A stretch of DNA of 6,295 nucleotides, taken from positions 1-6,295 of the forward strand of contig CALZLE010000534.1 of NCBI GenBank assembly GCA_945788205.1. The letters are read 5' to 3'. Below, piece after piece: positions 1 to 5,091 of this stretch (the first letter of the stretch is position 1; every line of letters starts with the position of its first letter). The position numbers and the translations under genes are program-made. Below the pieces are notes generated by a model that did no database searches, was not told the origin of the DNA, and saw nothing but the letters and a program-made list of their open reading frames with translations. This stretch comes from an uncultured Desulfuromonadales bacterium. Its GTDB lineage: Bacteria; Desulfobacterota; Desulfuromonadia; Desulfuromonadales; Geopsychrobacteraceae.

Positions 1-70
1 AACCAGTTCCGTAACTTCGCAATGATTTCAATTTATTTCTGCTTTTAATGATTGCAGAACCAACCGAAAT

Positions 71-78
71 GGGGAGGA
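71..78 (+). promoter_or_regulatory. Shine-Dalgarno site of glnH
   Basis: GGGGAGGA ends 6 nt before the ATG at 85. It decides the start, because the in-frame ATG at 52 has no such site and would add 11 residues in front of the signal peptide. Positions 1-70 contain no convincing -35/-10 pair and no -24/-12 sigma-54 element, so the operon promoter may lie outside the window. Confidence 0.8.
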
Positions 79-84
79 AACATC

Positions 85-822
85 ATGAAAAAACTGGTTG
101 TCATATTTCTTACGAGCTTATTGATTTTCGCCTCGGGAGCTGCCTTTGCCGACAAGTTGTATGTCGGCACGGACACCGCTTTCGTACCCTTTGAGTACAA
201 AGGGAAAGATGGTAAATACACAGGGTTTGATATTGATCTCTGGGCAGAGATCGCCAAACGGATCGGTGTTGAGTACGAATTAAAGCCGATGGATTTCAAT
301 GGTCTGATTCCCGGCTTGACGACCGGCAATCTCGATGTTGCGCTGGCAGCAATTTTCATCAAATCTGCCCGTGAGGAGAAAATCGATTTTTCTCACCCCT
401 ACTTCAGGGCTGGTTTGAAAGTCATGGTTTCAGCCGACAATAAAGACATCAAGGCCCCTGCAGACCTTAAAGGCAAAGTCGTTGCGGTAAAGCTTGGAAC
501 CGCTACCGTTGAGTATGTTGAAACTCTCGGCGCAAAGAAAGTTGTCAAGTTCCCGAATATCGATCAAGCCTATCTTGAAGTTGTCACTGGTGGTGCCGAT
601 GCCGCAATGCACGACACCCCGAACGTACTCTACTACATCAAAACTGCCGGGAACGGCAAAGTCAAAGCTGTCGGTCCTGATGTCAAAGCGGCCCAGTACG
701 GAATCGCCTTTCCGCAGGGAAGCGCTCTACGTGACAAGGTCAACATTGCCTTGTTACAAATGATGGAAGATGGCGGCTACGCCAAGCTGTACAAAAAATG
801 GTTTAATGCCGATCCTGAATAA
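85..822 (+). CDS. glnH: Glutamine-type ABC transporter periplasmic substrate-binding protein
   Basis: Soluble periplasmic receptor (solute-binding protein family 3) that captures a polar amino acid, most likely glutamine, and delivers it to the GlnP/GlnQ membrane complex. The product is 245 aa, close to the family norm. A Sec signal peptide covers residues 1-22 (MKK, a hydrophobic core, then AFA before Asp23). The mature protein matches remembered E. coli GlnH closely: TDTAFVPFE at 29-37, GFDIDLW at 47-53, PMDF at 68-71, KIDFS at 99-103, FPNID at 156-160, HDTPN at 176-180 and a C-terminal YKKWF. Equivalents of E. coli ligand residues Asp10, Phe13, Phe50, Arg75, Lys115, His156 and Asp157 are kept (Asp30, Phe33, Phe71, Arg96, Lys136, His176, Asp177). 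The Gly68, Thr70 and Gly119 equivalents are Ala89, Phe91 and Ala140, so ligand choice could differ. I chose the ATG at 85 over the one at 52 because GGGGAGGA (71-78) lies just upstream and the signal peptide then starts at once. It is the first gene of glnHPQ. Confidence 0.95.
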   Translation: MKKLVVIFLTSLLIFASGAAFADKLYVGTDTAFVPFEYKGKDGKYTGFDIDLWAEIAKRIGVEYELKPMDFNGLIPGLTTGNLDVALAAIFIKSAREEKIDFSHPYFRAGLKVMVSADNKDIKAPADLKGKVVAVKLGTATVEYVETLGAKKVVKFPNIDQAYLEVVTGGADAAMHDTPNVLYYIKTAGNGKVKAVGPDVKAAQYGIAFPQGSALRDKVNIALLQMMEDGGYAKLYKKWFNADPE

Positions 823-878
823 TCCGCTGGTTTAAAGAACTAACCTGCGACAACCTTATTACTGAACAAATTTATGCA

Positions 879-927
879 CTCAGAATCCCTTCTGCACGGG
901 CGTGTGTGGAAGGGATTCTTCGCTGAG
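879..927 (+). promoter_or_regulatory. Intergenic stem-loop between glnH and glnP
   Basis: The arms AGAATCCCTT (882-891) and AAGGGATTCT (910-919) are perfectly complementary over 10 bp. Pairing continues inward through 892-898 with 903-909, including three G-U pairs, to the tetraloop GGCG (899-902). CTC (879-881) can also pair with GAG (925-927) across a small bulge. No T-run follows, so this is not a classical intrinsic terminator. In ABC importer operons a hairpin after the binding-protein gene commonly protects the upstream mRNA from 3' decay and lowers permease expression; that role is inferred here. The GTG at 902 that would lengthen the next gene lies inside the loop, which argues against that start. 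Confidence 0.7.
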
Positions 928-967
928 AAGACCTATTTCGGCAGCCCTTTCGGACGAGTATAAATTT

Positions 968-1690
968 ATGGATTTTGAACTTTCTGTCATTGTCGAATCC
1001 CTTCCTGCTCTGCTGGAAGGCGCTAAATTAACCTGGATCATCACCATCCTGGGAATTGTCGGTGGAATGGTTTGCGGAGTTTTAGCCGGTTTAGGCCGGA
1101 TCGCCGGAACGGAAGCTCTCGGCGAAGAACCACACGGAATCTTTAAACCGATCAGCATCGTGATTCGTTATATTTCCGCAGGCTATGTTGAGACAATCCG
1201 TGGAACTCCGATCATTGTTCAGGCGATGTTCCTCTATTTCGCTTTTCCCATGCTGGTCAAAGCGGTGACCGACATTGAACGTTTCCGCATCGAAGCCCTC
1301 ACCGCTGCCGTTATTACCATTATCTTCAACGCTGGTGCTTATATTGCGGAAATAGTCCGTGGTTCGGTCGTTTCGGTCCATAAAGGCCTTTTGGAAGCCG
1401 GGATGTCACTTGGTATCAGTCGTTTCCAGCTGATTATGTACATCATCGGCCCGATCGCCTTTCGCAGAATGATCCCCCCGCTCGGCAATCAATTCATTAT
1501 CAGCCTCAAGGACACTTCGCTTTTTATTGTTATCGGAGTCGGTGAGTTGACCAGGCAAGGCCAAGAAATTATGGCCAGTAATTTCAGAGCCCTCGAAATC
1601 TGGCTGACAGTTGCCATCATGTATCTGATTATGACAACCGTACTTGCCATGTCCCTGAGACATATTGAAAGAAAAATGAAGATTTTTTAG
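968..1690 (+). CDS. glnP: Glutamine-type ABC transporter permease
   Basis: Inner-membrane permease of the His/Glu/Gln/Arg family, which forms the translocation path and docks GlnQ. From the ATG at 968 the product is 240 aa; E. coli GlnP is 219 aa, and both begin M-x-F followed by LLEGAK. Hydrophobic segments are visible at about 21-43, 62-95, 110-130, 155-170, 178-195 and 212-230. The cytoplasmic EAA loop that contacts the ATPase runs from about 143 to 175 (EAG at 143-145, Gly149, Pro162, then IPPLGNQ at 169-175). ETIRGTPIIVQ (75-85) and KDTSLFIVIGV (181-191) are family hallmarks. About 20 extra residues lie between the first and second membrane segments (roughly 47-66). A weak ribosome site, GGACGAG (952-958), precedes this ATG. 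A longer reading from GTG 902 would add 22 residues with no family match. Confidence 0.93.
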   Translation: MDFELSVIVESLPALLEGAKLTWIITILGIVGGMVCGVLAGLGRIAGTEALGEEPHGIFKPISIVIRYISAGYVETIRGTPIIVQAMFLYFAFPMLVKAVTDIERFRIEALTAAVITIIFNAGAYIAEIVRGSVVSVHKGLLEAGMSLGISRFQLIMYIIGPIAFRRMIPPLGNQFIISLKDTSLFIVIGVGELTRQGQEIMASNFRALEIWLTVAIMYLIMTTVLAMSLRHIERKMKIF

Positions 1691-1722
1691 ATCTGTTTGC
1701 ACCTTCATGAAGGACGGAAAAG

Positions 1723-2463
1723 ATGTCGAACATTATCGAATTGAAAAATGTGTGTAAATCCTTTGGTAACACGGAAGTTTTACACAATATTGACCTCTCC
1801 ATTCAGGAGGGTGAAGTTGTTGTCATCATCGGTCCATCCGGGTCTGGAAAATCAACGTTAATTCGCTGTATCAACTGCTTGGAATTAATCTCGAGTGGGG
1901 AGGTTGTCGTCAACAGCATCAGCATTCCGTCCGAAAAGGGGAAAATCCGCCAGGTCCGCCTGGAAGTCGGCATGGTCTTTCAGCAGTTTAATCTTTTCCC
2001 GCACTTAACCGCAGTCGAAAACGTTGCCTTCGGCCCGCGCAAAGCAAGAAAAATGAATAAGTCCAAGGCCGCCGAGATTGCCAAAAATCTGCTTAACAAA
2101 GTCGGCTTGGCAGAATTTGAAAACAAGCTGCCCGGACAACTCTCCGGAGGCCAACAACAACGAGTTGCCATCGCCAGAGCCTTGGCTGTCAATCCCAAAG
2201 TCCTGTTGTTTGACGAGCCAACGTCTGCTCTCGACCCTGAAATGATCGGTGAAGTCCTCGATGTTATGAAGAGTATCGCCAAAGACAGCGGCATGACAAT
2301 GGTGGTCGTGACTCACGAAATGGGCTTTGCCGCACAGGTCGGGGACCGTTTGATCTTCATGGATGACGGCAGAATCGTTGAGGAAGGCAAACCCGGCGAA
2401 GTGATGAAAAATCCTCAGTCGGAAAGACTCAAAGATTTTTTAAGCCATGTAAAGCATCACTAG
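1723..2463 (+). CDS. glnQ: Glutamine-type ABC transporter ATP-binding protein
   Basis: Cytoplasmic ATPase that powers GlnHP import. It is 246 aa, the usual size for a polar amino acid ABC ATPase, with all motifs present: Walker A GPSGSGKST (37-45), Q-loop FQQFNLFPH (86-94), ABC signature LSGGQQQR (140-147), Walker B VLLFDE (160-165) with catalytic Glu165, D-loop SALD (168-171) and H-loop His198 in VTHEMGF. The ribosome site AAGGA (1710-1714) sits 8 nt before the ATG. The gene follows glnP by 32 nt, consistent with one operon. Its stop (TAG, 2461-2463) is only 13 bp from the stop of the convergent msrA, and no clear terminator hairpin with a T-run is visible between or just inside the two ends. 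Confidence 0.96.
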   Translation: MSNIIELKNVCKSFGNTEVLHNIDLSIQEGEVVVIIGPSGSGKSTLIRCINCLELISSGEVVVNSISIPSEKGKIRQVRLEVGMVFQQFNLFPHLTAVENVAFGPRKARKMNKSKAAEIAKNLLNKVGLAEFENKLPGQLSGGQQQRVAIARALAVNPKVLLFDEPTSALDPEMIGEVLDVMKSIAKDSGMTMVVVTHEMGFAAQVGDRLIFMDDGRIVEEGKPGEVMKNPQSERLKDFLSHVKHH

Positions 2464-2476
2464 ACACATCACATCC

Positions 2477-3340
2477 CTACCTTGGTGCCGGACAGGTAAA
2501 CCCTTTAAAGCTGGAGCAAGATGACGAAAGATGCTCGGCCAACCGTTTCTGGGCCGCGTATGACAAACCTAACAGGCCGATCTCTCTGGTCAGCTCATCT
2601 GCCGTTCCGTTACAACCAAGATAACCGTTAACCCGAGCAGCAGCTGTCGATGCAGCGAGCTGCTTATCATCCGGGTAAACAGCCTTGAGCTCCGAAAAGA
2701 GCGCTTTTGCGTTACGCAGATAATATTTCTGATGATAGTCCTCTGCGGGGTAAAACTGACTGACCGGTTCAATGTCGGTTTGGACCGCCCCACCCTGCGC
2801 TATGGCAACCTTATCCCGTGATTGTTCCGCCTGTTTACGCTGCTGATCGTTGAGATAGAAAATTGCATTCCGATATTGACGGTATGAGCTGTTGTATCCC
2901 GGGTCGTGTCCAGCCCAGAAAATGTCCAGCAATTCGAGGTAAGAGATTTCCTGCGGATTGAATTCCACCCGCACTGTTTCGGTATGATCAGCCATTGACC
3001 GATAGGTTGGCTTGTCAATTTTCCCACCTGCATAGCCAACGGTGGTACGGTAAACACCTGCTAAACTCCCGAACCGGGAGTCGAACCCCCAAAATCAGCC
3101 GAGGGCAAAAAGGGCCGTTTCCGTTTGTGGAATTGAACGATCAATCTCCGGCACAACTCCGGGAGAAGCTTCTGCCGCATGGGCCATCGCAACCTCCATT
3201 CTGACCTGATCTTCCCATGACCAGTGGCTCAGTCTGTTTGAATCGGATTGATAATGCCACAGCCCGACGCCGACCAGAATTAATAACAGAAAGACAATTT
3301 TCATATCCCGATATCGGCTATTTCTGCTTTGCTTTTTCAT
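2477..3340 (-). CDS. msrA: Membrane-anchored selenoprotein MsrA (TGA-encoded Sec at residue 82)
   Basis: Peptide-methionine (S)-S-oxide reductase, which repairs methionine-S-sulfoxide in proteins. Read from the ATG at 3340 to TAG at 2479-2477, the frame has one internal TGA (3097-3095), giving 287 aa with Sec82. Flanking residues are FALG-U-FWGFDSRFG, so the TGA replaces the catalytic Cys of the GCFW motif. The fold then continues without a gap: TTVGYAGG (99-106), PTYR (111-114), DHTETVRVEF (118-127), DIFWAGHDP (139-147), YHQKYYLRNAK (202-212) and VNGYLGCNGT (237-246, Cys243 a possible resolving Cys). Residues 1-13 are basic and 14-28 strongly hydrophobic, suggesting an N-in anchor that places the enzyme on the periplasmic side through a linker (about 29-72). 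GGAGGT (3345-3350) precedes this ATG. It lies 12 nt after selO. Without Sec insertion only a dead 81-residue peptide would form. Alternative: a nonsense-mutated pseudogene, less likely given the exact position and the adjacent hairpin. Confidence 0.87.
3065..3081 (-). promoter_or_regulatory. Bacterial SECIS-like hairpin in msrA
   Basis: In the msrA mRNA, ACUCCC and GGGAGU form a perfect 6-bp stem around the loop GGUUC; the outer loop bases can pair to give 7 bp with a GUU loop. The stem may extend by one G-U pair. The loop begins 19 nt after the UGA. Known bacterial SECIS elements lie just downstream of the UGA inside the coding region, with a small apical loop containing an early G (GGUCU in E. 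coli fdhF) that SelB binds. Size, distance and loop bases all fit, but no SelB binding or folding calculation was done. Confidence 0.72.
3095..3097 (-). other. In-frame TGA read as selenocysteine (Sec82 of MsrA)
   Basis: The codon before is GGC (Gly81) and those after are TTT TGG GGG (Phe-Trp-Gly), so the TGA falls exactly at the nucleophilic position of the MsrA GCFW motif. The distance from this TGA to the TAG stop is 618 nt, a multiple of three, so no frameshift is needed. Cys/Sec exchange at this site is established for some MsrA proteins, for example in Chlamydomonas and certain clostridia. Confidence 0.87.
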
Positions 3341-3344
3341 GCGT

Positions 3345-3350
3345 ACCTCC
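3345..3350 (-). promoter_or_regulatory. Shine-Dalgarno site of msrA
   Basis: On the minus strand GGAGGT lies 4 nt before the ATG at 3340-3338 and starts 2 nt after the selO TGA. This places the msrA start right behind selO and supports translational coupling. It also argues that the selO TGA is a stop rather than a read-through codon. The later in-frame ATG (3304-3302, before KIVFLLL) has only a poor site. Confidence 0.8.
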
Positions 3351-3352
3351 AA

Positions 3353-4969
3353 TCAGGAGCTGCACGACAGCATCGAACACCCGGCCCGGTCTCGAGCCCA
3401 CTCCGGCCGTTTGTCGGCGTATTGTTCTTTTCCCGTCTGTTCGGTGTATGGCCTGCGCAGAACCTCGAGCAGCTCATTGACCAGACTGTGATCGCCAGTT
3501 TCCGACTTATCGATCGCCAACTGGGCCAGATAGTTGCGCAGGACATACTTGGGGTTGACGGCGTTCATCCGCGCCGCTCGTTCCAAATCGGGCAGACCAT
3601 CCTGCCGCACACGCGCCAGGTAGTTGCGCAGCCAGCGACCGATTCGGCCCCTGCTTTCACGCGTCAATTGCTCCGGCTGATAGTAAGCTTCGTGCAACGG
3701 TTCAATAAGAACCTCATCCGCAGCATCGGCATCTGCATCCAACGCTGCCAACTGGCGATAGAAGATCGTCATGTCGGTTTCGACCAGCATCAGGACCTGC
3801 TCCAGTTCTTTGACCAATTCTTCGTCGCTCGCCGGATCGAACTGCTCGAAACCAAGCTTCCGGGCCATCATCTGTCGCCAGTCGTGCTGGTACACATCGC
3901 CGTACAATTGCAGTGATTGCTGCAGCGGCTCGGTCTGTTCGATCAACGGATAAATGGCGTTGGCCAACTGGGCCAGATTCCACAGCGCGATCTGCGGTTG
4001 CTGACCGAAGCTGTAGCGACGCCCCTGCGCATCGGTGGTGTTGGGGGTCCAACGGGGGTCGTAATCCTCCAGCCAACCGTAGGGACCATAATCGATGGTC
4101 TGACCGAGAATCGACATGTTGTCGGTATTCATCACCCCATGGACAAAACCGACCCGCATCCAGTGCACCATCAGTTCGGCGGTGGTGCGGCAGATTTCAG
4201 CAAACCACTGCAGGTAGACTTCGGTTGACGGCTCACCCAAATGGGGAAAATCGGTGCGGATACAGTAATTGACCAGTTGCCGCAGGAGATCGATTTCGTT
4301 GCGCCAGCCATGCACCTGAAAACTACCGAAGCGGATAAATGATGGGGCGACCCGGCAGACAATCGCCCCCGGTTCCAGCTTTGGGTGGCCATCGTAAAAC
4401 ATGTCACGGGTGACTTGCTCTCCGGTCAGGACCAAACTTAAAGCACGGGTGGTCGGCACACCGAGATGATGCATCGCCTCGCTGCAGAGAAATTCACGCA
4501 CCGATGAACGTAGCACTGCTAAACCATCACCGCGCCGCGAATAAGGCGTCGGCCCGGCCCCCTTAAGCTGCAGCATCCAGCGCTGGCTCCGATCATTGAC
4601 AACTTCGCCCAGATTGATCGCCCGCCCATCCCCCAGCTGTCCGGCCCAATTCCCAAACTGGTGGCCGCCGTAGCACATGGCAAACGGCTCCATCCCCGGC
4701 AACAGCTGATTGCCAGCAAACACCTGAGCAAACTGTTCAGTCTCGCAGTCAGCACTCGACAGTCCGAGCAGTTCCGCAACCTCGCGAGCATAGGCAACGG
4801 TCTGCGGCCGCGCAACCGGTGTTGGCTGAACCAACGAGTAGCAGGCCTGCGATACCTGCCGAACCCGGTTTCTGGTATCTGGATCAGCGGGCAGTTCGCG
4901 AACAAAACTATTGTCGAACGACAGCATGTCGAGGGAATTGACAAAATTTTCAGATCGATTGGCTTTCAT
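3353..4969 (-). CDS. selO: SelO/YdiU family protein adenylyltransferase (AMPylator)
   Basis: Pseudokinase-fold enzyme that transfers AMP from ATP to Ser/Thr/Tyr of target proteins; E. coli YdiU/SelO targets include redox proteins such as glutaredoxin. The product is 538 aa against 478 in E. coli. Family blocks are in order: SFVRELPADP (21-30), MCYGGHQFGNWAGQLGDGRA (98-117), LQLKGAGPTPYSRRGDG (133-149, Lys136 likely binding ATP phosphates), SVREFLCSEAMHHLG (156-170, Glu159), VHGVMNTDNMSILG (276-289), TIDYGPYG (291-298, Asp293 as the metal-binding DFG-like Asp) and NPKYVLRNYLAQ (472-483). The C terminus is Cys536-Ser-Ser then TGA, as in E. coli; a second Cys is at 531. Eukaryotic SelO has Sec right after CSS. 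The start is uncertain: neither this ATG nor the one at 4927 (Met15, nearer the conserved block) has a good ribosome site. It leads the selO-msrA pair and is divergent from the ferredoxin gene. Confidence 0.94.
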   Translation of the reverse strand: MKANRSENFVNSLDMLSFDNSFVRELPADPDTRNRVRQVSQACYSLVQPTPVARPQTVAYAREVAELLGLSSADCETEQFAQVFAGNQLLPGMEPFAMCYGGHQFGNWAGQLGDGRAINLGEVVNDRSQRWMLQLKGAGPTPYSRRGDGLAVLRSSVREFLCSEAMHHLGVPTTRALSLVLTGEQVTRDMFYDGHPKLEPGAIVCRVAPSFIRFGSFQVHGWRNEIDLLRQLVNYCIRTDFPHLGEPSTEVYLQWFAEICRTTAELMVHWMRVGFVHGVMNTDNMSILGQTIDYGPYGWLEDYDPRWTPNTTDAQGRRYSFGQQPQIALWNLAQLANAIYPLIEQTEPLQQSLQLYGDVYQHDWRQMMARKLGFEQFDPASDEELVKELEQVLMLVETDMTIFYRQLAALDADADAADEVLIEPLHEAYYQPEQLTRESRGRIGRWLRNYLARVRQDGLPDLERAARMNAVNPKYVLRNYLAQLAIDKSETGDHSLVNELLEVLRRPYTEQTGKEQYADKRPEWARDRAGCSMLSCSS

Positions 4970-5029
4970 AGTTTAGATTGTCGCACCGCTTTACTCTCTG
5001 ACGCAACATGGGCAGCTGAATATAAATTC

Positions 5030-5056
5030 TTGACTCGCTCGTAATCGCAGTAATAA
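5030..5056 (+). promoter_or_regulatory. Candidate sigma-70 promoter for the ferredoxin-like gene
   Basis: TTGACT (5030-5035) resembles a -35 box. TAATAA (5051-5056, 15-nt spacer) or TAATTA (5054-5059, 18-nt spacer) could be the -10. The resulting start near 5062-5067 would give a leader of about 25-30 nt ahead of the ATG at 5092. Neither spacer is the ideal 17, so this is only a candidate. Confidence 0.45.
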
Positions 5057-5076
5057 TTAAAAAAAATGTTGTCACA

Positions 5077-5084
5077 AAGGAGGG
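5077..5084 (+). promoter_or_regulatory. Shine-Dalgarno site of the ferredoxin-like gene
   Basis: AAGGAGGG ends 7 nt before the ATG at 5092 and is close to the ideal anti-16S match. It fixes the start of a reading frame that stays open to the window edge. Confidence 0.85.
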
Positions 5085-5091
5085 TGCCAAC

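Larger units (their letters stand above)
4970..5091. promoter_or_regulatory. Divergent intergenic region between selO and the ferredoxin-like gene
   Basis: This 122-bp gap should hold promoters for both directions. For the minus strand, TATATT (5024-5019) is a possible -10 for selO, but no good -35 lies 17 nt upstream. An AT-rich tract including eight A residues occupies 5051-5066. A small inverted repeat TTGT-C-ACAA (5069-5077) overlaps the 5' end of the ferredoxin gene's ribosome site and could be an operator, though 9 bp is too short to claim one. Confidence 0.45.

Noticed and set aside
1..70. Sigma-54 or sigma-70 promoter upstream of glnH
   Set aside because: No GG-N10-GC pair is present. 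TTTAAT (44-49) could be a -10, but no -35-like hexamer lies at a usual distance.
902..967. Longer glnP start at GTG 902
   Set aside because: The added 22 residues (CGRDSSLRRP...) match nothing in the family, the codon lies in the loop of a strong hairpin, and ATG 968 aligns with the E. coli GlnP start.
3060..3100. tRNA-like T-arm on the minus strand (GGGGGTTCGACTCCC)
   Set aside because: The TTCGA loop is flanked by arms that do not pair as a 5-bp T stem, there is no acceptor, D or anticodon arm around it, and the stretch is explained as msrA coding sequence plus the SECIS-like hairpin.
3302..3352. SECIS candidate downstream of the selO TGA, using the palindrome CCGATATCGG (3308-3317)
   Set aside because: It is a short self-complementary palindrome with no apical loop containing a G, about 35 nt after the TGA. 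A good ribosome site and ATG lie between. It does not support Sec insertion in SelO.
2477..3352. msrA as a pseudogene broken by a nonsense mutation
   Set aside because: The only disruption is TGA at the catalytic Cys codon, the frame and motifs are otherwise intact, and a SECIS-like hairpin follows at the right distance. It remains the fallback if the genome lacks Sec genes.
3531..3625. Repeat of AGTTGCGCAG inside selO (near 3531 and 3612)
   Set aside because: It encodes two LRNYLA segments of the SelO fold and is a coding coincidence, not a DNA repeat element.
3329..3916. Plus-strand open frame of 195 codons opposite selO
   Set aside because: It lies wholly antisense to strongly conserved SelO sequence, has no ribosome site and resembles no protein.
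5069..5077. Inverted repeat TTGTCACAA as an operator
   Set aside because: Nine bases with a single-base centre is too short to separate from chance, and it does not match an Fnr or Fur site.
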